Below are positions 1 to 9,218 of a stretch of 63,695 nucleotides of DNA, piece after piece; position 1 is the stretch's first letter; every line of letters begins with the position of its first letter. The DNA is from Fimbriimonadaceae bacterium. GTDB taxonomy: Bacteria > Armatimonadota > UBA10988. The stretch lies in contig JADZEX010000069.1 in NCBI GenBank assembly GCA_020850355.1, forward strand, positions 1-63,695, written 5' to 3'. The position numbers and the translations under genes were made by a program. The notes under the pieces are model-generated. The model was not told the origin of the DNA and searched no databases. It saw only the letters and a list, made by a program, of their open reading frames with translations.

Positions 1-2
1 CG

Positions 3-602
3 GCGGTGCGCGAGCAGGTGCGGCGCTCGACGGTCTGGATCCGCGCGCAGGTCGCCGAGGGCGAGTCCGAGGGCAGCGGCTTCGTCTCGCGCCAGGGCTG
101 GGTCTTGACCAACGCCCACGTCGTCGAGAACTCCCGCAGCGTGCAGGTGGTCTTCGATTCGGGGACGCCGCAGCACCGCGCCCGGCCGGCGCGGGTGGTG
201 CGAGTCGGGGCGCCCGGCACCGCGCAGGACATCGCGCTGCTGGCGGTCGACACGGCTGGGGTGCCCCCGCTGCGGCTGGCCGACCTCGACAAACTGCCAC
301 AGGGCTCGCCGATCGCGGCCTTCGGGTTCCCGCTCGGCGCGTCGGTGGCGGCCAGCGGGCGCGGCCCGGAGATCAGCCTCCGGGGCGGCCGCGTCAGCGC
401 CTTCCGGCGTGACGGGGCGGGTAAGCTGGAGTGGGTCGAGAGCGACATGCTGATCGAGGTCGGCAGCAGCGGCGGGCCGGTGGTGACGCCCGAGGCGCGA
501 GTCGTCGGTCTCTCAACGATGGTCGTCGGGCCGCTGCTGCGCACGGCTCGCGTGGTTCCCAGCACCAACCTGCGGGCCTTCGCGCCGCAGGCGGTGCAGT
601 AG
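3..602 (+). CDS. Trypsin-like serine protease, 5' end cut by window
   Basis: This is a chymotrypsin/HtrA-fold serine protease domain. The catalytic triad is readable: His in TNAHVVE, Asp in QDIALLAVD and Ser in GSSGGPVV. The spacing fits the trypsin_2 protease domain of DegP/HtrA enzymes. No PDZ domain follows, because the protein stops about 45 residues after the active serine. The frame is open to the left edge. A GTG at 6 could serve as a start, but it would leave no signal peptide and very little sequence before the domain, so the gene is probably truncated by the window. The product is likely an exported or envelope protease, but the missing N-terminus would decide that. It lies 15 bp before the sulfatase-fold gene on the same strand. 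Confidence 0.8.
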   Translation, partial: AVREQVRRSTVWIRAQVAEGESEGSGFVSRQGWVLTNAHVVENSRSVQVVFDSGTPQHRARPARVVRVGAPGTAQDIALLAVDTAGVPPLRLADLDKLPQGSPIAAFGFPLGASVAASGRGPEISLRGGRVSAFRRDGAGKLEWVESDMLIEVGSSGGPVVTPEARVVGLSTMVVGPLLRTARVVPSTNLRAFAPQAVQ

Positions 603-617
603 GTCAAGGAGCTGGAC

Positions 618-1970
618 GTGTCCGAACCGTGCAATGTGCTGCTGCTGTCGCTGGACACCCTCCGCGCCGATCGCCTCGGCTGCTACGGGTACTGGCGCAA
701 CACCTCGCCGCATCTCGATGCGTTGGCCGAACAGGGCGTGCTGTTCGAAACCTGCATCGCGCCCTTCATTCCGACGTTCCCGGCGCACACCACCTTCCTG
801 AGTGGTCAGGATGTCTTCGCGCACCGCGTGATCGGACAGCATGGCGGGCCGCAGGACCCGGTCTGCGATGAGAGCGTGCCGCTGCTGGCCGAACGGCTAC
901 GCGACGCCGGCTGGTACACCGCCGCCGCCGACAACCTCGGCCGCTGGTTCCAGCGCGGCTTCGAGCGGTACCAGGGTTACCAGTGGGAGCGCGACACCAA
1001 GGTGCCCTGGCGCAAGGCCGAGGCGGTCAACGGCGCGGCGCTGCCGGTGCTGCGGGAGTGCCTCGAGCAGGACAAGCCCTGGTTCTGCTTCCTGCACTAC
1101 TGGGACCCCCACACGCCCTACCTGCCGCCGCCGCCGTTCGACCGGATGTTCTACAGCGGCGACGAGAAGGACCCCCACAACCATAGCGCCGACCGGATGT
1201 GGTCGGAGTACGACGCGCTGCGCGACTACTTCCGCTCCTGGATGCCGGGCGTCACCGACATCGAGTTCCCGGCGGCGCAGTACGACGCCGAAATCGCCTA
1301 TATGGATAGCTGCCTGCAGCACCTCTGGCAGTTCCTGGAGGATGAGGGCTGCTTCCAGGACACCCTGGTGATGATCACCGCCGACCATGGCGAGGAGCTC
1401 ACCGAGCACGAGATGTGGTACGACCACCACGGCCTCTACGACACCAATCTGCACGTGCCGCTGATCATGCTGCACCCCGAGCTGCCGGCCGACGAGCGGC
1501 TGGGCGGGATGGTCACCCACCTCGACCTCGTGCCGACAGTGCTCGACGCCTGCGGCCTCGCAGTCGGCGACGAGCTGCCGGGGCGGAGCCTGTTGCCGTT
1601 GGTGGAGGCCGGGGCCGACACCGGTTCGGTCGGGGAGACCTACCTGATCGAAAGCACCTGGATGAAGAAGTACGGCTGGCGGACCAACGAGTGGAAGCTG
1701 ATCATCGACATCGAGGATCCGCACCACGGCACGCCGCCGGTGGAGCTGTACCACCTGCCGACCGATCCCGACGAGCAGCAGAACCTGGCGGCAACCCACC
1801 CCGAGATTGTGACGGCCCTGCGGACGCGCTGCGAGGCACACCGCGAGCGGCGCGTCGCCGCGACCGGACGCCCGGATCCGCTGCTGGCGGCCGGCATCGC
1901 GATTCGCAAGATCGGCAATCCGGAGGCGGCCGTGCCCGAGGATCCGCGGCGCAAGCAGAGCGGCGCGTAG
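618..1970 (+). CDS. Sulfatase/alkaline-phosphatase-fold hydrolase with Thr in the nucleophile position
   Basis: This 450-residue protein is a sulfatase-family (PF00884-type) hydrolase starting at GTG 618. The N-terminal metal-site motif LDTLRADRLGCYG (D13) and the metal motif TADHGEEL (D256, H257) are present. A DPHTPY segment at about 163 and HHGLYDTNLHVPLI at about 270 also fit the family. The segment that should hold the Cys or Ser converted to formylglycine (CxPSR-like) instead reads TFPAHTTFLSG, placing Thr53 where Cys is expected. This resembles the TFPNH nucleophile site of NPP-type phosphodiesterases. A classical sulfatase is therefore unlikely; a phosphodiesterase or phosphonate hydrolase is more plausible (inference). 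No signal peptide is visible. A strong hairpin follows at 1995-2022. Confidence 0.85.
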   Translation: MSEPCNVLLLSLDTLRADRLGCYGYWRNTSPHLDALAEQGVLFETCIAPFIPTFPAHTTFLSGQDVFAHRVIGQHGGPQDPVCDESVPLLAERLRDAGWYTAAADNLGRWFQRGFERYQGYQWERDTKVPWRKAEAVNGAALPVLRECLEQDKPWFCFLHYWDPHTPYLPPPPFDRMFYSGDEKDPHNHSADRMWSEYDALRDYFRSWMPGVTDIEFPAAQYDAEIAYMDSCLQHLWQFLEDEGCFQDTLVMITADHGEELTEHEMWYDHHGLYDTNLHVPLIMLHPELPADERLGGMVTHLDLVPTVLDACGLAVGDELPGRSLLPLVEAGADTGSVGETYLIESTWMKKYGWRTNEWKLIIDIEDPHHGTPPVELYHLPTDPDEQQNLAATHPEIVTALRTRCEAHRERRVAATGRPDPLLAAGIAIRKIGNPEAAVPEDPRRKQSGA

Positions 1971-1994
1971 CCGCCGGCCACCCATCGCGCTTCA

Positions 1995-2022
1995 GCCGCC
2001 CGCTCCAGGTGGAGCGGGCGGC
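1995..2022 (+). terminator. GC-rich hairpin after the sulfatase-fold gene
   Basis: A perfect 12-bp inverted repeat, GCCGCCCGCTCC / GGAGCGGGCGGC, flanks a 4-base AGGT loop. It begins 24 bases after the stop codon at 1970. The downstream T run is weak (CCGGTTTGGG), so this is terminator-like rather than a textbook intrinsic terminator. Confidence 0.6.
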
Positions 2023-2107
2023 CCGGTTTGGGATGGCAGGTCTGGCGCGGTGGCTGGCGAAGCTGGCGCCACCACCGGCTGGCCGGCGGGGTCACTGGGA
2101 GAAGCTG

Positions 2108-3826
2108 ATGCCACGAGGGCGACTGGCGAGCGGTGCCTGGGCGGTGCTGGCCTGGCTGGCGGTGACCGCACCGGCCAGCGCGATGCCGCCGTTGACGGCG
2201 AGTCCCGAAGAGACCGCGCGGATCCAGGCCGCGCTGCCGGCCGCGGCGCTGGTGAAGCCGCTCCAGCCGCGCCGGCTGCTGATCTTCGACCTCAACGTGA
2301 TCTACGGCGGGCACGGCTCGATTTCCACCGCCAACACGGCCTTCACGCTGCTGGGGCAGCGGACCGGGGCCTGGGAGACGGTGGTCAGCCGCGATCCGGC
2401 GGTCTTCGCGGCCGACAGCCTGCGGACCTTCGACGCGGTGTTCTTCAACAACACCGTCGGCAACCAGTTCGAGGACCCGACGTTGCGCCGCAACCTGCTG
2501 GAGTTCGTGCTCGGCGGCGGCGGCCTGATGGGCGTCCATGGCACCACCGTCGGGTTCACCCGCTGGAACGAGGGCGCCAAGGACGACTGGCCGGAGTTCG
2601 GCCTGATGATCGGCGCCCGCGGCGCCGCGCACGGCGCCGGGGACGAGGCGGTGGTGGTCCGCAACGAAGACCCCAGCCATCCGGTGAGCGCCACGCTGCC
2701 CGCCGAGTTTGAGGCCAACGACGAGTTCTTCCGGTACGGCGCACCCTACTCCCGCGACCGCGTCCGCGTGCTGCTGAGCCTGGACAACGCCAAGTCGGCG
2801 GCGCGGCAGGGCATCGAGCGCCTGCCGCGGATGCGTGAGGACGACGACTACCCGGTGGCCTGGGTCCGCAACTACGGCCAGGGGCGGGTCTTCTACTGCA
2901 GCCTGGCACACCAGCCGAAGTCGTTCTGGGACCCGGCGCTGCTGAGGTTCTACCTGGCGGGGGTGCAGTTCATCCTGGGCGACCTGCCGGCGCCGACCAT
3001 CCCCAGCGCCAAGCTGACCCCCGCGCTGCGGGCGCAGGAGCAGCTCGGCTGGCGGCTCGGGGTGGAGGCCTACACCTTCCACCGCTTCACGCTGTTCGAA
3101 GCCATCGACAAAGTGGCCCAGCTCGGACTGCCCTACATGGGCGGCCTGAACTTCCAGAAGGTCAGCGCCAGCATACCCAAGAACCTCGACCCGAACCTGA
3201 CCGACGACGAGATCCAGCAGGTTCGCCTGAAGCTCGACGCCGCGGGCGTGCGGATGTTGACCTACTACTACCAGAACATCCCCGGCGATGAGGCCGGCTG
3301 CCGCAAGGTCTTCGATTTCGGGCGCAAGCTGGGCATCGCGTGCTTCATGGCCGAGCCGGCGCCGGAGGCGTTGCCGACGATTGACCGCTATTGTCAGGAG
3401 TATCGCATCCAGGTGGCGCTGCACAACCACGACCAGCAGGCCTCGCCGCACTACTGGAGCCCGGAGGCGCTGCTGCGGACGATCGCCGGCCGCAGCCGCT
3501 GGATTGGGGCCTGCGCCGACGTCGGCTATTGGATGCGCGGCGGGCAGGACCCAATCGCCGGCGTGCGCGCGCTGGGCGACCGGCTGCTGACGCTCCAGAT
3601 GCACGACCTGCACGCGCTTACCGCCGACGGTCACGACGTGCCCTGGGGCACCGGCGCCGGGCAGAGCGAGAAGCAGCTGCTGGAGCTGCACAAGCTGGGG
3701 GTGCGGCCGACGATGGTCGGGCTGGAGTACTCCTACAACTGGCTGGAGTCGCTGCCCGAAATCGCGCAGACCGTTGGGTTCTTCAACGAGCTGAGTCTGC
3801 GGACCGCCGCGGGAGGCAAGCCATGA
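2108..3826 (+). CDS. Secreted ThuA-domain / xylose-isomerase-like TIM-barrel fusion
   Basis: The 572-residue protein starts at ATG 2108 behind the Shine-Dalgarno sequence GGGAGAAG. The frame is open far upstream, but only this start gives a signal peptide (hydrophobic core, then TAPASA). Residues ~54-295 form a ThuA/GATase-like domain, recognisable from IFDLNVIYGGHG, NNTVGNQF, GGGGLMGVHGT and a C-terminal GQGRVFYCSLAHQP block. Residues ~315-570 are a sugar phosphate isomerase/epimerase TIM barrel. Its candidate metal residues are in FMAEPAP (Glu), HNHDQQ (His), CADVGYW (Asp) and MHDLHAL (His). Both domains are usual in secreted sugar catabolism of planctomycete-type bacteria. The stop overlaps the next start (ATGA at 3823), so it is probably translationally coupled to the Gfo/Idh gene. 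The substrate is unknown. Confidence 0.85.
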   Translation: MPRGRLASGAWAVLAWLAVTAPASAMPPLTASPEETARIQAALPAAALVKPLQPRRLLIFDLNVIYGGHGSISTANTAFTLLGQRTGAWETVVSRDPAVFAADSLRTFDAVFFNNTVGNQFEDPTLRRNLLEFVLGGGGLMGVHGTTVGFTRWNEGAKDDWPEFGLMIGARGAAHGAGDEAVVVRNEDPSHPVSATLPAEFEANDEFFRYGAPYSRDRVRVLLSLDNAKSAARQGIERLPRMREDDDYPVAWVRNYGQGRVFYCSLAHQPKSFWDPALLRFYLAGVQFILGDLPAPTIPSAKLTPALRAQEQLGWRLGVEAYTFHRFTLFEAIDKVAQLGLPYMGGLNFQKVSASIPKNLDPNLTDDEIQQVRLKLDAAGVRMLTYYYQNIPGDEAGCRKVFDFGRKLGIACFMAEPAPEALPTIDRYCQEYRIQVALHNHDQQASPHYWSPEALLRTIAGRSRWIGACADVGYWMRGGQDPIAGVRALGDRLLTLQMHDLHALTADGHDVPWGTGAGQSEKQLLELHKLGVRPTMVGLEYSYNWLESLPEIAQTVGFFNELSLRTAAGGKP

Positions 3827-5187
3827 AGGACGCCACCAACCCGGCCGCCGTGACGCGCCGGCAACTGCTCTGCGGCGCGACCGCCGCGGGGGTCGGAGCG
3901 TTGCTCGGACCAGTCCGGGCGCGGGCCCAGGTGGCCGCCAACGCGCGGCTCAACGTCGCGGTGATCGGCCTCGGCGCGATGGGCCGCGGGCACCTCGGCT
4001 GGGCGCTGGGCGACCCGGCGCTGCAGGTGGTGGCGGTCTGCGATGTCGATCGGCTGCGGGCCGAAGAGAGCTTGCGCCGCGCCGAGACGGCCTACGCCGA
4101 CCGCGCCGGCAGCAGCGGCTACCGCGGACCCCAGGCGATCAACGACTACCGCGAGATCCTGGCGGACCCGGCGGTCGACGCCGTGGTGATCGCCACCCCC
4201 GACCACTGGCACGCGCTCCAGGCAATCGACGCCGCCAAGGCCGGCAAGGATGTCTACTGCGAGAAGCCGATCTCGCTGACCATCGCCGAGGGCCGGCGGG
4301 TGCGCGAGGTGATGCGGCAGTACGGCTGCATCTTCCAGACCGGCACGCAGTACCGCTCGATCGCCACGCTTCGCAAGGTCGTGGAGTTTGTGCGCGGCGG
4401 CGGCCTGGGCCAGGTGCAGCACGCCTTCACGCTCTGGTCACGGGTCGAAGGAGGCTACACGCCGGTCAGCTACCCGCTGCCGGCGGAGCCGGTGCCCGCC
4501 GGGTTGGACTGGGACCTGTGGGTCGGCCCGGCGCCGTGGCGGCCGTACAACAGCCGGTTCCACCGCAACCCGCTCCCCGGGGTGGTGCCCTGGGCCTTCT
4601 GCGACGACTTCGGCGCGGCCTCGGTGACCTGGCATCACTCCCACGCCGCCGACGTCACGCAGTACGCCCTGGGCGTTGAGGAGACCAGCCCGGTCGAGAT
4701 CCACCACCCGGTCGACGGCAAGTTCCCGACGCTCACGATGCGGTTCGCCAACGGCGTGCTACTGCATCTGGTGGACGACTGGGGCGTTGTCAAGTCGGTC
4801 TACCAGGCGGTCCCGGCCGACGCCCGGCTGGAGGGCAACTTCGGCGGCGTCTTTGTCGGCGAGCGTGGCTGGCTGAGCGCGCTGTACGGCAAGGGCCGCT
4901 GCGAGGGTCAGCCCGAGGGGCTGTTCGCCGAGATGGGGATGCCGCGGCACGAGGTGGGTTGGGGCAACGACCACCACCGCAACTGGCTGGACTGCCTCGC
5001 CAGCCGCGCCCGGCCGCAGACCGATGCGGAGCTGGGGCACCGCGCCGCCGCGATCGGCCACCTCGCGCACATCGCCTTCAAGCTCCACCGCAGCTTGCGC
5101 TACGACCCGGTCAAGGAGAGCTTCGTCGACGACAGCGAGGCCAATCGGCTCTGCTCGCGGGCGCTGCGCGAGCCCTGGCGGATGTAG
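3823..5187 (+). CDS. Tat-exported Gfo/Idh/MocA family oxidoreductase
   Basis: This 454-residue NAD(P)-dependent oxidoreductase starts at ATG 3823, overlapping the previous stop. The N-terminus carries a twin-arginine signal (TRRQLLCG, hydrophobic stretch, ARAQ), which predicts export of the folded cofactor-loaded protein. A Rossmann motif, VAVIGLGAMGRGHLG, begins near residue 45. The family EKP motif is CEKPISLT, and the typical DHWH segment precedes it. The C-terminal alpha/beta domain contains WHHSHAADV and GNDHHRNWLDC, as in the planctomycete-type subgroup. It probably oxidises a sugar handled by the adjoining ThuA/TIM-barrel protein (inference from coupling). Confidence 0.9.
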   Translation: MKDATNPAAVTRRQLLCGATAAGVGALLGPVRARAQVAANARLNVAVIGLGAMGRGHLGWALGDPALQVVAVCDVDRLRAEESLRRAETAYADRAGSSGYRGPQAINDYREILADPAVDAVVIATPDHWHALQAIDAAKAGKDVYCEKPISLTIAEGRRVREVMRQYGCIFQTGTQYRSIATLRKVVEFVRGGGLGQVQHAFTLWSRVEGGYTPVSYPLPAEPVPAGLDWDLWVGPAPWRPYNSRFHRNPLPGVVPWAFCDDFGAASVTWHHSHAADVTQYALGVEETSPVEIHHPVDGKFPTLTMRFANGVLLHLVDDWGVVKSVYQAVPADARLEGNFGGVFVGERGWLSALYGKGRCEGQPEGLFAEMGMPRHEVGWGNDHHRNWLDCLASRARPQTDAELGHRAAAIGHLAHIAFKLHRSLRYDPVKESFVDDSEANRLCSRALREPWRM

Positions 5188-5197
5188 CGAGGACACC

Positions 5198-7501
5198 ATG
5201 CGACGTCACGTCCTGACTGCTGGACTGCTGCTGGCCGCGCTGCCGCTGCTGGCCGCGACGACCCCCGAGACGCTGAATGACAGGACCCGGCTGGGGCAGC
5301 GCTTCACCAGCCTCCGGCACCTCGCCGCGGTGGCGGTTTGCGTGCCAAGCTGGTCGGACAACGAAGGCGGCCTGACGCTGACCCTCTGGGACACCCCCGA
5401 GCGCGGCAAGAACCTCGCCAGCCGCGTCGTCACCGGGGTTCGCGACAACGAGTATGTCGAGCTGCGACCGGCGGAGCCGCTGCCACCGGGGAGCTACTAC
5501 TGGGAGATCAGCGACCGCACCGGGACCACCCGGATCGGGCTCTACTGCAATGAGCTGGAGGCCGAGAGCGCCGACTGCGCCTGGTTCGACGGGCAGCCGG
5601 CGGCGAAGCGCCGGTTTCTATTTCAACTGGTCGCGGCCAGCCTGCCGCGGCAGCAACTGACCGCGCTGCTGGCGGCCCTGGCGGGGACCGACGCGGAGCT
5701 GAAGGAGGCCGCCTGCCGGCAACTGGCGGTCTTTGGCAGCGCCGAGGCGGTGCCCGCGCTGGCCGCCCTGCTGGCCGACGCCAAGTTCGCGCACCTCGCC
5801 CGCTACGCGCTGGAGGGACTCGCCGACCCGGCGGTCGATGTCGCCTTCCGCGAGGCGCTCCACAAGCTGACCGGCCGGCTGCTGGTGGGTCTGCTCAACT
5901 CGGTGGCGGTGCGCCGCGACGGTGGCGCCGTGGGCCGCCTGGCCGAACTGCTGAAAGTTGCCGACCCGGAGGTCGCCGGGGCCGCGGCGGTGGCCCTCGG
6001 CCGGATCGGCACGCCCGCGGCCGCGGCCTCCTTGGAAGCGGCGTTGCCCGGTCCAGAAAGCGTGCGCGGCGAGCTCTACGAAGGCGCTTTGGAGTGTGCC
6101 TCGCAACTGCTGGCGGCCGGTCGCAGCGGCCCGGCGACGGCGCTGTTCGACCGGCTGCGGCTGCCGCCAGCGCCGCGCGTGGTGCAGCGGGCGGCGACCC
6201 GCGGTGCCGTCTTGGCGCGCGGTCCGGCCGGCCTGGCCCTGCTGCAGCAACTGCTCCGCAGTGGCGACTCCGAGCAGCTCTGGGCGGCCATGTGGGTGGT
6301 CCAGCAGGAGTGGCCGCAGCCGGGAATCACCCTGGCGGTGGCGGCCGAGCTGCGCGGCCTGCCGGCGGCGACGCAGGTGGCGGTGATCGAAGCGCTGGGC
6401 CACCGTCGCGACCGGGCAGCGGTGCCGGCCCTGCAGCAGTGCGCCAGCGCCGGCGAGCTGCCGGTGCGGCTGGCGGCGGTGCGGGCGCTGGCGAAGCTCG
6501 GGCCGGCCGCCGCGCCGGTCCTGCTGCCGTTGCTGGCCGACGCCACGCCCGAGCTGCGGCAGGCGGCCCTGGCGAGTCTGGCCGCGCTGCCCGCCGAGCC
6601 GCTGGCGGCGGCCGCGCGCGAGTTGCTGGCACACCCCGAGGCGGCCCGTCGGCGCGACGGGCTGGCGCTGGTGCAACGCCGCAGCCTGCCCGCGATGGGC
6701 GACCTGCTGGCGGCGGCGTTGCGCGACCCGGCGGTGGAGGTGCGGCAAGACGCCGCCAAGGTGCTGACCGAACTCGGTGGCGCGGCGCAGGTGCTGGCGC
6801 TGCGCGAGGCACTGCTGACCGCGGCGGGCGGGCCCCCGGCGGCCGGCCTCGAGAGCGCCTTGGCGGCGGTCGCCGGGCGGGCCGGCGCGGCCGAGACGGT
6901 CGCCGCGCAGTTGGCCGACGGCCTGCCGCTGCTGGCCCCCGTGGTGCAGGCGAGCTTGCTGCGGGTGCTCGGCACGGTCGGCGGCCAGCGCGCCCTGCAG
7001 GCGGTCGTGGCGGCCTCCGGCGGCCCGGCCGGCGAAGTCCGCACGGCCGCGCGGGAGGTGCTCTGCGACTGGCGAACGACCGCCGCGGCGCCGACGCTGC
7101 TGCCGCTGGCGCGCGACGCCGCCGCCGGTGCCGACGCGCTGAAGGCCCTGCGCGCCCTGCTACGGTTGGCCGGCGACGCCGACCTGCCGGCCGACCAGCG
7201 GTGGGCGCTCTGCCAGGAGGTGCGGCCGCTGGTGCAGCGCGAGGCCGAGCAGAAGCTGCTGCTGGCCGCCCTTGGCACTTTCGCCACGCGGGCCGCGCTG
7301 GACCTGGTGCTGCCCTACCTGGAGCCCGCGGCCACCCGTGAAGAAGCCTGCAGCGCGCTGCTGGCGGTCGCCGACAAGCTGGCCGGCGGCGCCGAGGCGG
7401 CGCAACTGGTCGCGCCGCTGACCCAGGTGGTGCAGCGGTCGGGCAACGCGGAGACCGTCAAGCGCGCGCAGGCGCTGCTGGCGCGGGTCACACCCCAATG
7501 A
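5198..7501 (+). CDS. Secreted HEAT-repeat protein
   Basis: The 767-residue protein starts at ATG 5198 with an obvious signal peptide (RRHVLTAGLLLAALPLLAA). Residues ~20-150 form a small beta-rich domain with WDTPERGKNLA and YYWEISDRTGTTRIG. The rest is a long alpha-helical HEAT/PBS-lyase repeat solenoid, with units such as ALAALLADA, DPEVAGAAAVALGRIG, ELPVRLAAVRALAKLG and DPAVEVRQDAAKVLTELGG recurring every ~30-40 residues. Such solenoids are scaffolds; no catalytic residues are visible. The gene lies 10 bp after the Gfo/Idh gene and probably closes that operon. Confidence 0.8.
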   Translation: MRRHVLTAGLLLAALPLLAATTPETLNDRTRLGQRFTSLRHLAAVAVCVPSWSDNEGGLTLTLWDTPERGKNLASRVVTGVRDNEYVELRPAEPLPPGSYYWEISDRTGTTRIGLYCNELEAESADCAWFDGQPAAKRRFLFQLVAASLPRQQLTALLAALAGTDAELKEAACRQLAVFGSAEAVPALAALLADAKFAHLARYALEGLADPAVDVAFREALHKLTGRLLVGLLNSVAVRRDGGAVGRLAELLKVADPEVAGAAAVALGRIGTPAAAASLEAALPGPESVRGELYEGALECASQLLAAGRSGPATALFDRLRLPPAPRVVQRAATRGAVLARGPAGLALLQQLLRSGDSEQLWAAMWVVQQEWPQPGITLAVAAELRGLPAATQVAVIEALGHRRDRAAVPALQQCASAGELPVRLAAVRALAKLGPAAAPVLLPLLADATPELRQAALASLAALPAEPLAAAARELLAHPEAARRRDGLALVQRRSLPAMGDLLAAALRDPAVEVRQDAAKVLTELGGAAQVLALREALLTAAGGPPAAGLESALAAVAGRAGAAETVAAQLADGLPLLAPVVQASLLRVLGTVGGQRALQAVVAASGGPAGEVRTAAREVLCDWRTTAAAPTLLPLARDAAAGADALKALRALLRLAGDADLPADQRWALCQEVRPLVQREAEQKLLLAALGTFATRAALDLVLPYLEPAATREEACSALLAVADKLAGGAEAAQLVAPLTQVVQRSGNAETVKRAQALLARVTPQ

Positions 7502-7554
7502 GCGGGCAGTGTACGATTCCGACGGCCAACCGGCACCTACCGCGGAGGTGAGGC

Positions 7555-8460
7555 TTGGCCGAGTTGCCGGTGATGATCAACGACAGCCGCCCGCCCGGCC
7601 TGCGCGAGACCCTCGCGGAGATCTGGGCGCGGCGGGAGCTGGTCCTGCAGTTCACCCGACGCTCGGTGCAACTGCGCTACAAGAACAGCCTGTTGGGTGT
7701 GATCTGGTCGCTGGCGCCGCCGCTGCTGTTCATCTTCACGATCACCGTCGTGCGCAAGCTGTTCTTGCGGCAGGACGTGCCGAACTACTCGGCCTACCTG
7801 ATGCCGGCGATGTTCGCCTGGACCTTCTTCACGACCACCATCACCGAGTCCTGTTCGGCGCTGCTCGAAAACGCGGCGATGGTGCGGCGGATCTACTTCC
7901 CGCGCGAAGTGCTACCGCTGACCGTGCTGGGCATCAACCTGGTGCACCTGCTGATCGCGCTGGCGATCTCGGTCTTCTACTTCATGGCCCTGCGGATCTT
8001 CCCGTGGCAGGTCGACTGGGAGGTGCTGCGCCTGTTGCTGGTGATCCCGGCGCAGTGCTGCATCATCCTCGGGATTGGCCTGGCGGTCAGTGCCATCAAC
8101 GTGCTCTACGAAGACGTCAAGTATCTGGTGACGGTGGCGGTGCAGTTGCTGCTGTACGCCGTGCCCTTGCTCTACCTGATTGAGAACGTCGCCAGCGCGG
8201 CGCAGCGGCCGTGGGGCAACGCCTTCGCCGAGGCCTGGATCCGGCCGCATCTGGTGGAGCTGTATCTGCTGAACCCCTTCTGCGCCATTTTGGTGCTCTA
8301 CCAGAAGGCGCTGCTCCCGCCGGTGCAGGGCACACCGGTGCCGGCCTTGCCGTGGAGCTGGGGCCTCTTGGCGCAGACCTGGCTGATCGCCCTGGGCATC
8401 CTCTGGCTGGGCTACCTGATCTTCCAGCGCACCAAGTGGACGGTGGTGGAGCGGCTGTGA
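7555..8460 (+). CDS. ABC-2 type polysaccharide export permease (Wzm-like)
   Basis: A 301-residue integral membrane protein of the polysaccharide/polyol-phosphate exporter family. The N-terminal hallmark ELVLQFTRRSVQLRYKNSLLGVIWSLAPPL precedes about six membrane segments, near residues 60-75, 82-100, 120-145, 155-180, 187-207 and 275-293. With the ATPase encoded next it would export a lipid-linked glycan across the inner membrane. The start chosen is TTG 7555, preceded by GGAGG about 7 bases upstream; ATG 7573 is an in-frame alternative. Its stop overlaps the ATPase start (TGATG at 8458-8462). Confidence 0.9.
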   Translation: MAELPVMINDSRPPGLRETLAEIWARRELVLQFTRRSVQLRYKNSLLGVIWSLAPPLLFIFTITVVRKLFLRQDVPNYSAYLMPAMFAWTFFTTTITESCSALLENAAMVRRIYFPREVLPLTVLGINLVHLLIALAISVFYFMALRIFPWQVDWEVLRLLLVIPAQCCIILGIGLAVSAINVLYEDVKYLVTVAVQLLLYAVPLLYLIENVASAAQRPWGNAFAEAWIRPHLVELYLLNPFCAILVLYQKALLPPVQGTPVPALPWSWGLLAQTWLIALGILWLGYLIFQRTKWTVVERL

Positions 8461-9218
8461 TGCATGACCTGCCGGCGATTGAGGTGCAGCAGGTCGCCAA
8501 GAGCTTCCGGGTGGTGCACCAGTCCTCGACCCTCAAGCGCGCGGCGCTGGACCTGCTGCGCAACCCGCGGCGGCGGGTCGACCGGGTGCCAATCCTGCAC
8601 GAGGTCAGCTTCAACGTCGCCCGCGGGGAGGCAGTCGGCGTGATCGGCCGGAACGGCAGCGGCAAGAGCACCATCTTGACGCTGTTGGCCGGGATCTACC
8701 GACCCACGAGCGGACGAATCATCGTCCGCGGTCGGATCGGCACCCTCTTGGACCTCGGCGCTGGGATGCACCCCGACGTGACCGCCGAGGACAACGCCGT
8801 GGTGGCGGCGATGATCTGCGGCCTCTCGCGGCGCGAGGCGGTCGACCGGTTGCCGGCGATCCTCCGCTTCGCCGGGCTGGAAGCCGTCGCCGACACGCAG
8901 GTCAAGCACTTCAGCTCTGGCATGATCCTGCGGCTCGGTTTCAGCGTAGTGATTCAGGCCCGGCCCGACGTGCTGCTGGTCGACGAGGTCCTGGCGGTCG
9001 GTGACGAGGGTTTCCAGCAGCGCTGCCGCGCGTCGATTGCCGAACTCCGGGCCAGCGGCTCGACGGTGGTCTTCGTGTCGCACGACCTCGACTCGATTGC
9101 CGAGGTCTGCGACCGGGTGCTGTGGCTCGACGCGGGCCGGATTCGGCTGGCAGGCACCGCTGCCCAGGTGCTGCCGGAGTACCGCGTGGCGATGCGTGAC
9201 GACCCGGTCAGCCGGTGA
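8460..9218 (+). CDS. ABC transporter ATPase for polysaccharide export (Wzt/TagH-like)
   Basis: A 252-residue nucleotide-binding subunit with Walker A GRNGSGKST, signature FSSGM, Walker B VLLVDEVLAVGD and H-loop FVSHD. The GTLLDLGAGMHPDVTAEDN block is typical of O-antigen/teichoic-acid export ATPases. It lacks the C-terminal carbohydrate-binding domain of long Wzt proteins, so it probably serves a system in which chain termination is not sensed by the ATPase. The ATG at 8460 overlaps the permease stop by one base. Its 3' end overlaps the converging GT4-methyltransferase gene by 11 bp. The neighbouring glycosyltransferases probably make its cargo. Confidence 0.92.
   Translation: MHDLPAIEVQQVAKSFRVVHQSSTLKRAALDLLRNPRRRVDRVPILHEVSFNVARGEAVGVIGRNGSGKSTILTLLAGIYRPTSGRIIVRGRIGTLLDLGAGMHPDVTAEDNAVVAAMICGLSRREAVDRLPAILRFAGLEAVADTQVKHFSSGMILRLGFSVVIQARPDVLLVDEVLAVGDEGFQQRCRASIAELRASGSTVVFVSHDLDSIAEVCDRVLWLDAGRIRLAGTAAQVLPEYRVAMRDDPVSR

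Noticed and set aside
5618-6748. Minus-strand frame opposite the HEAT-repeat gene
   Set aside because: Shadow with Gln/Arg/Gly-rich repeats mirroring the HEAT codons.
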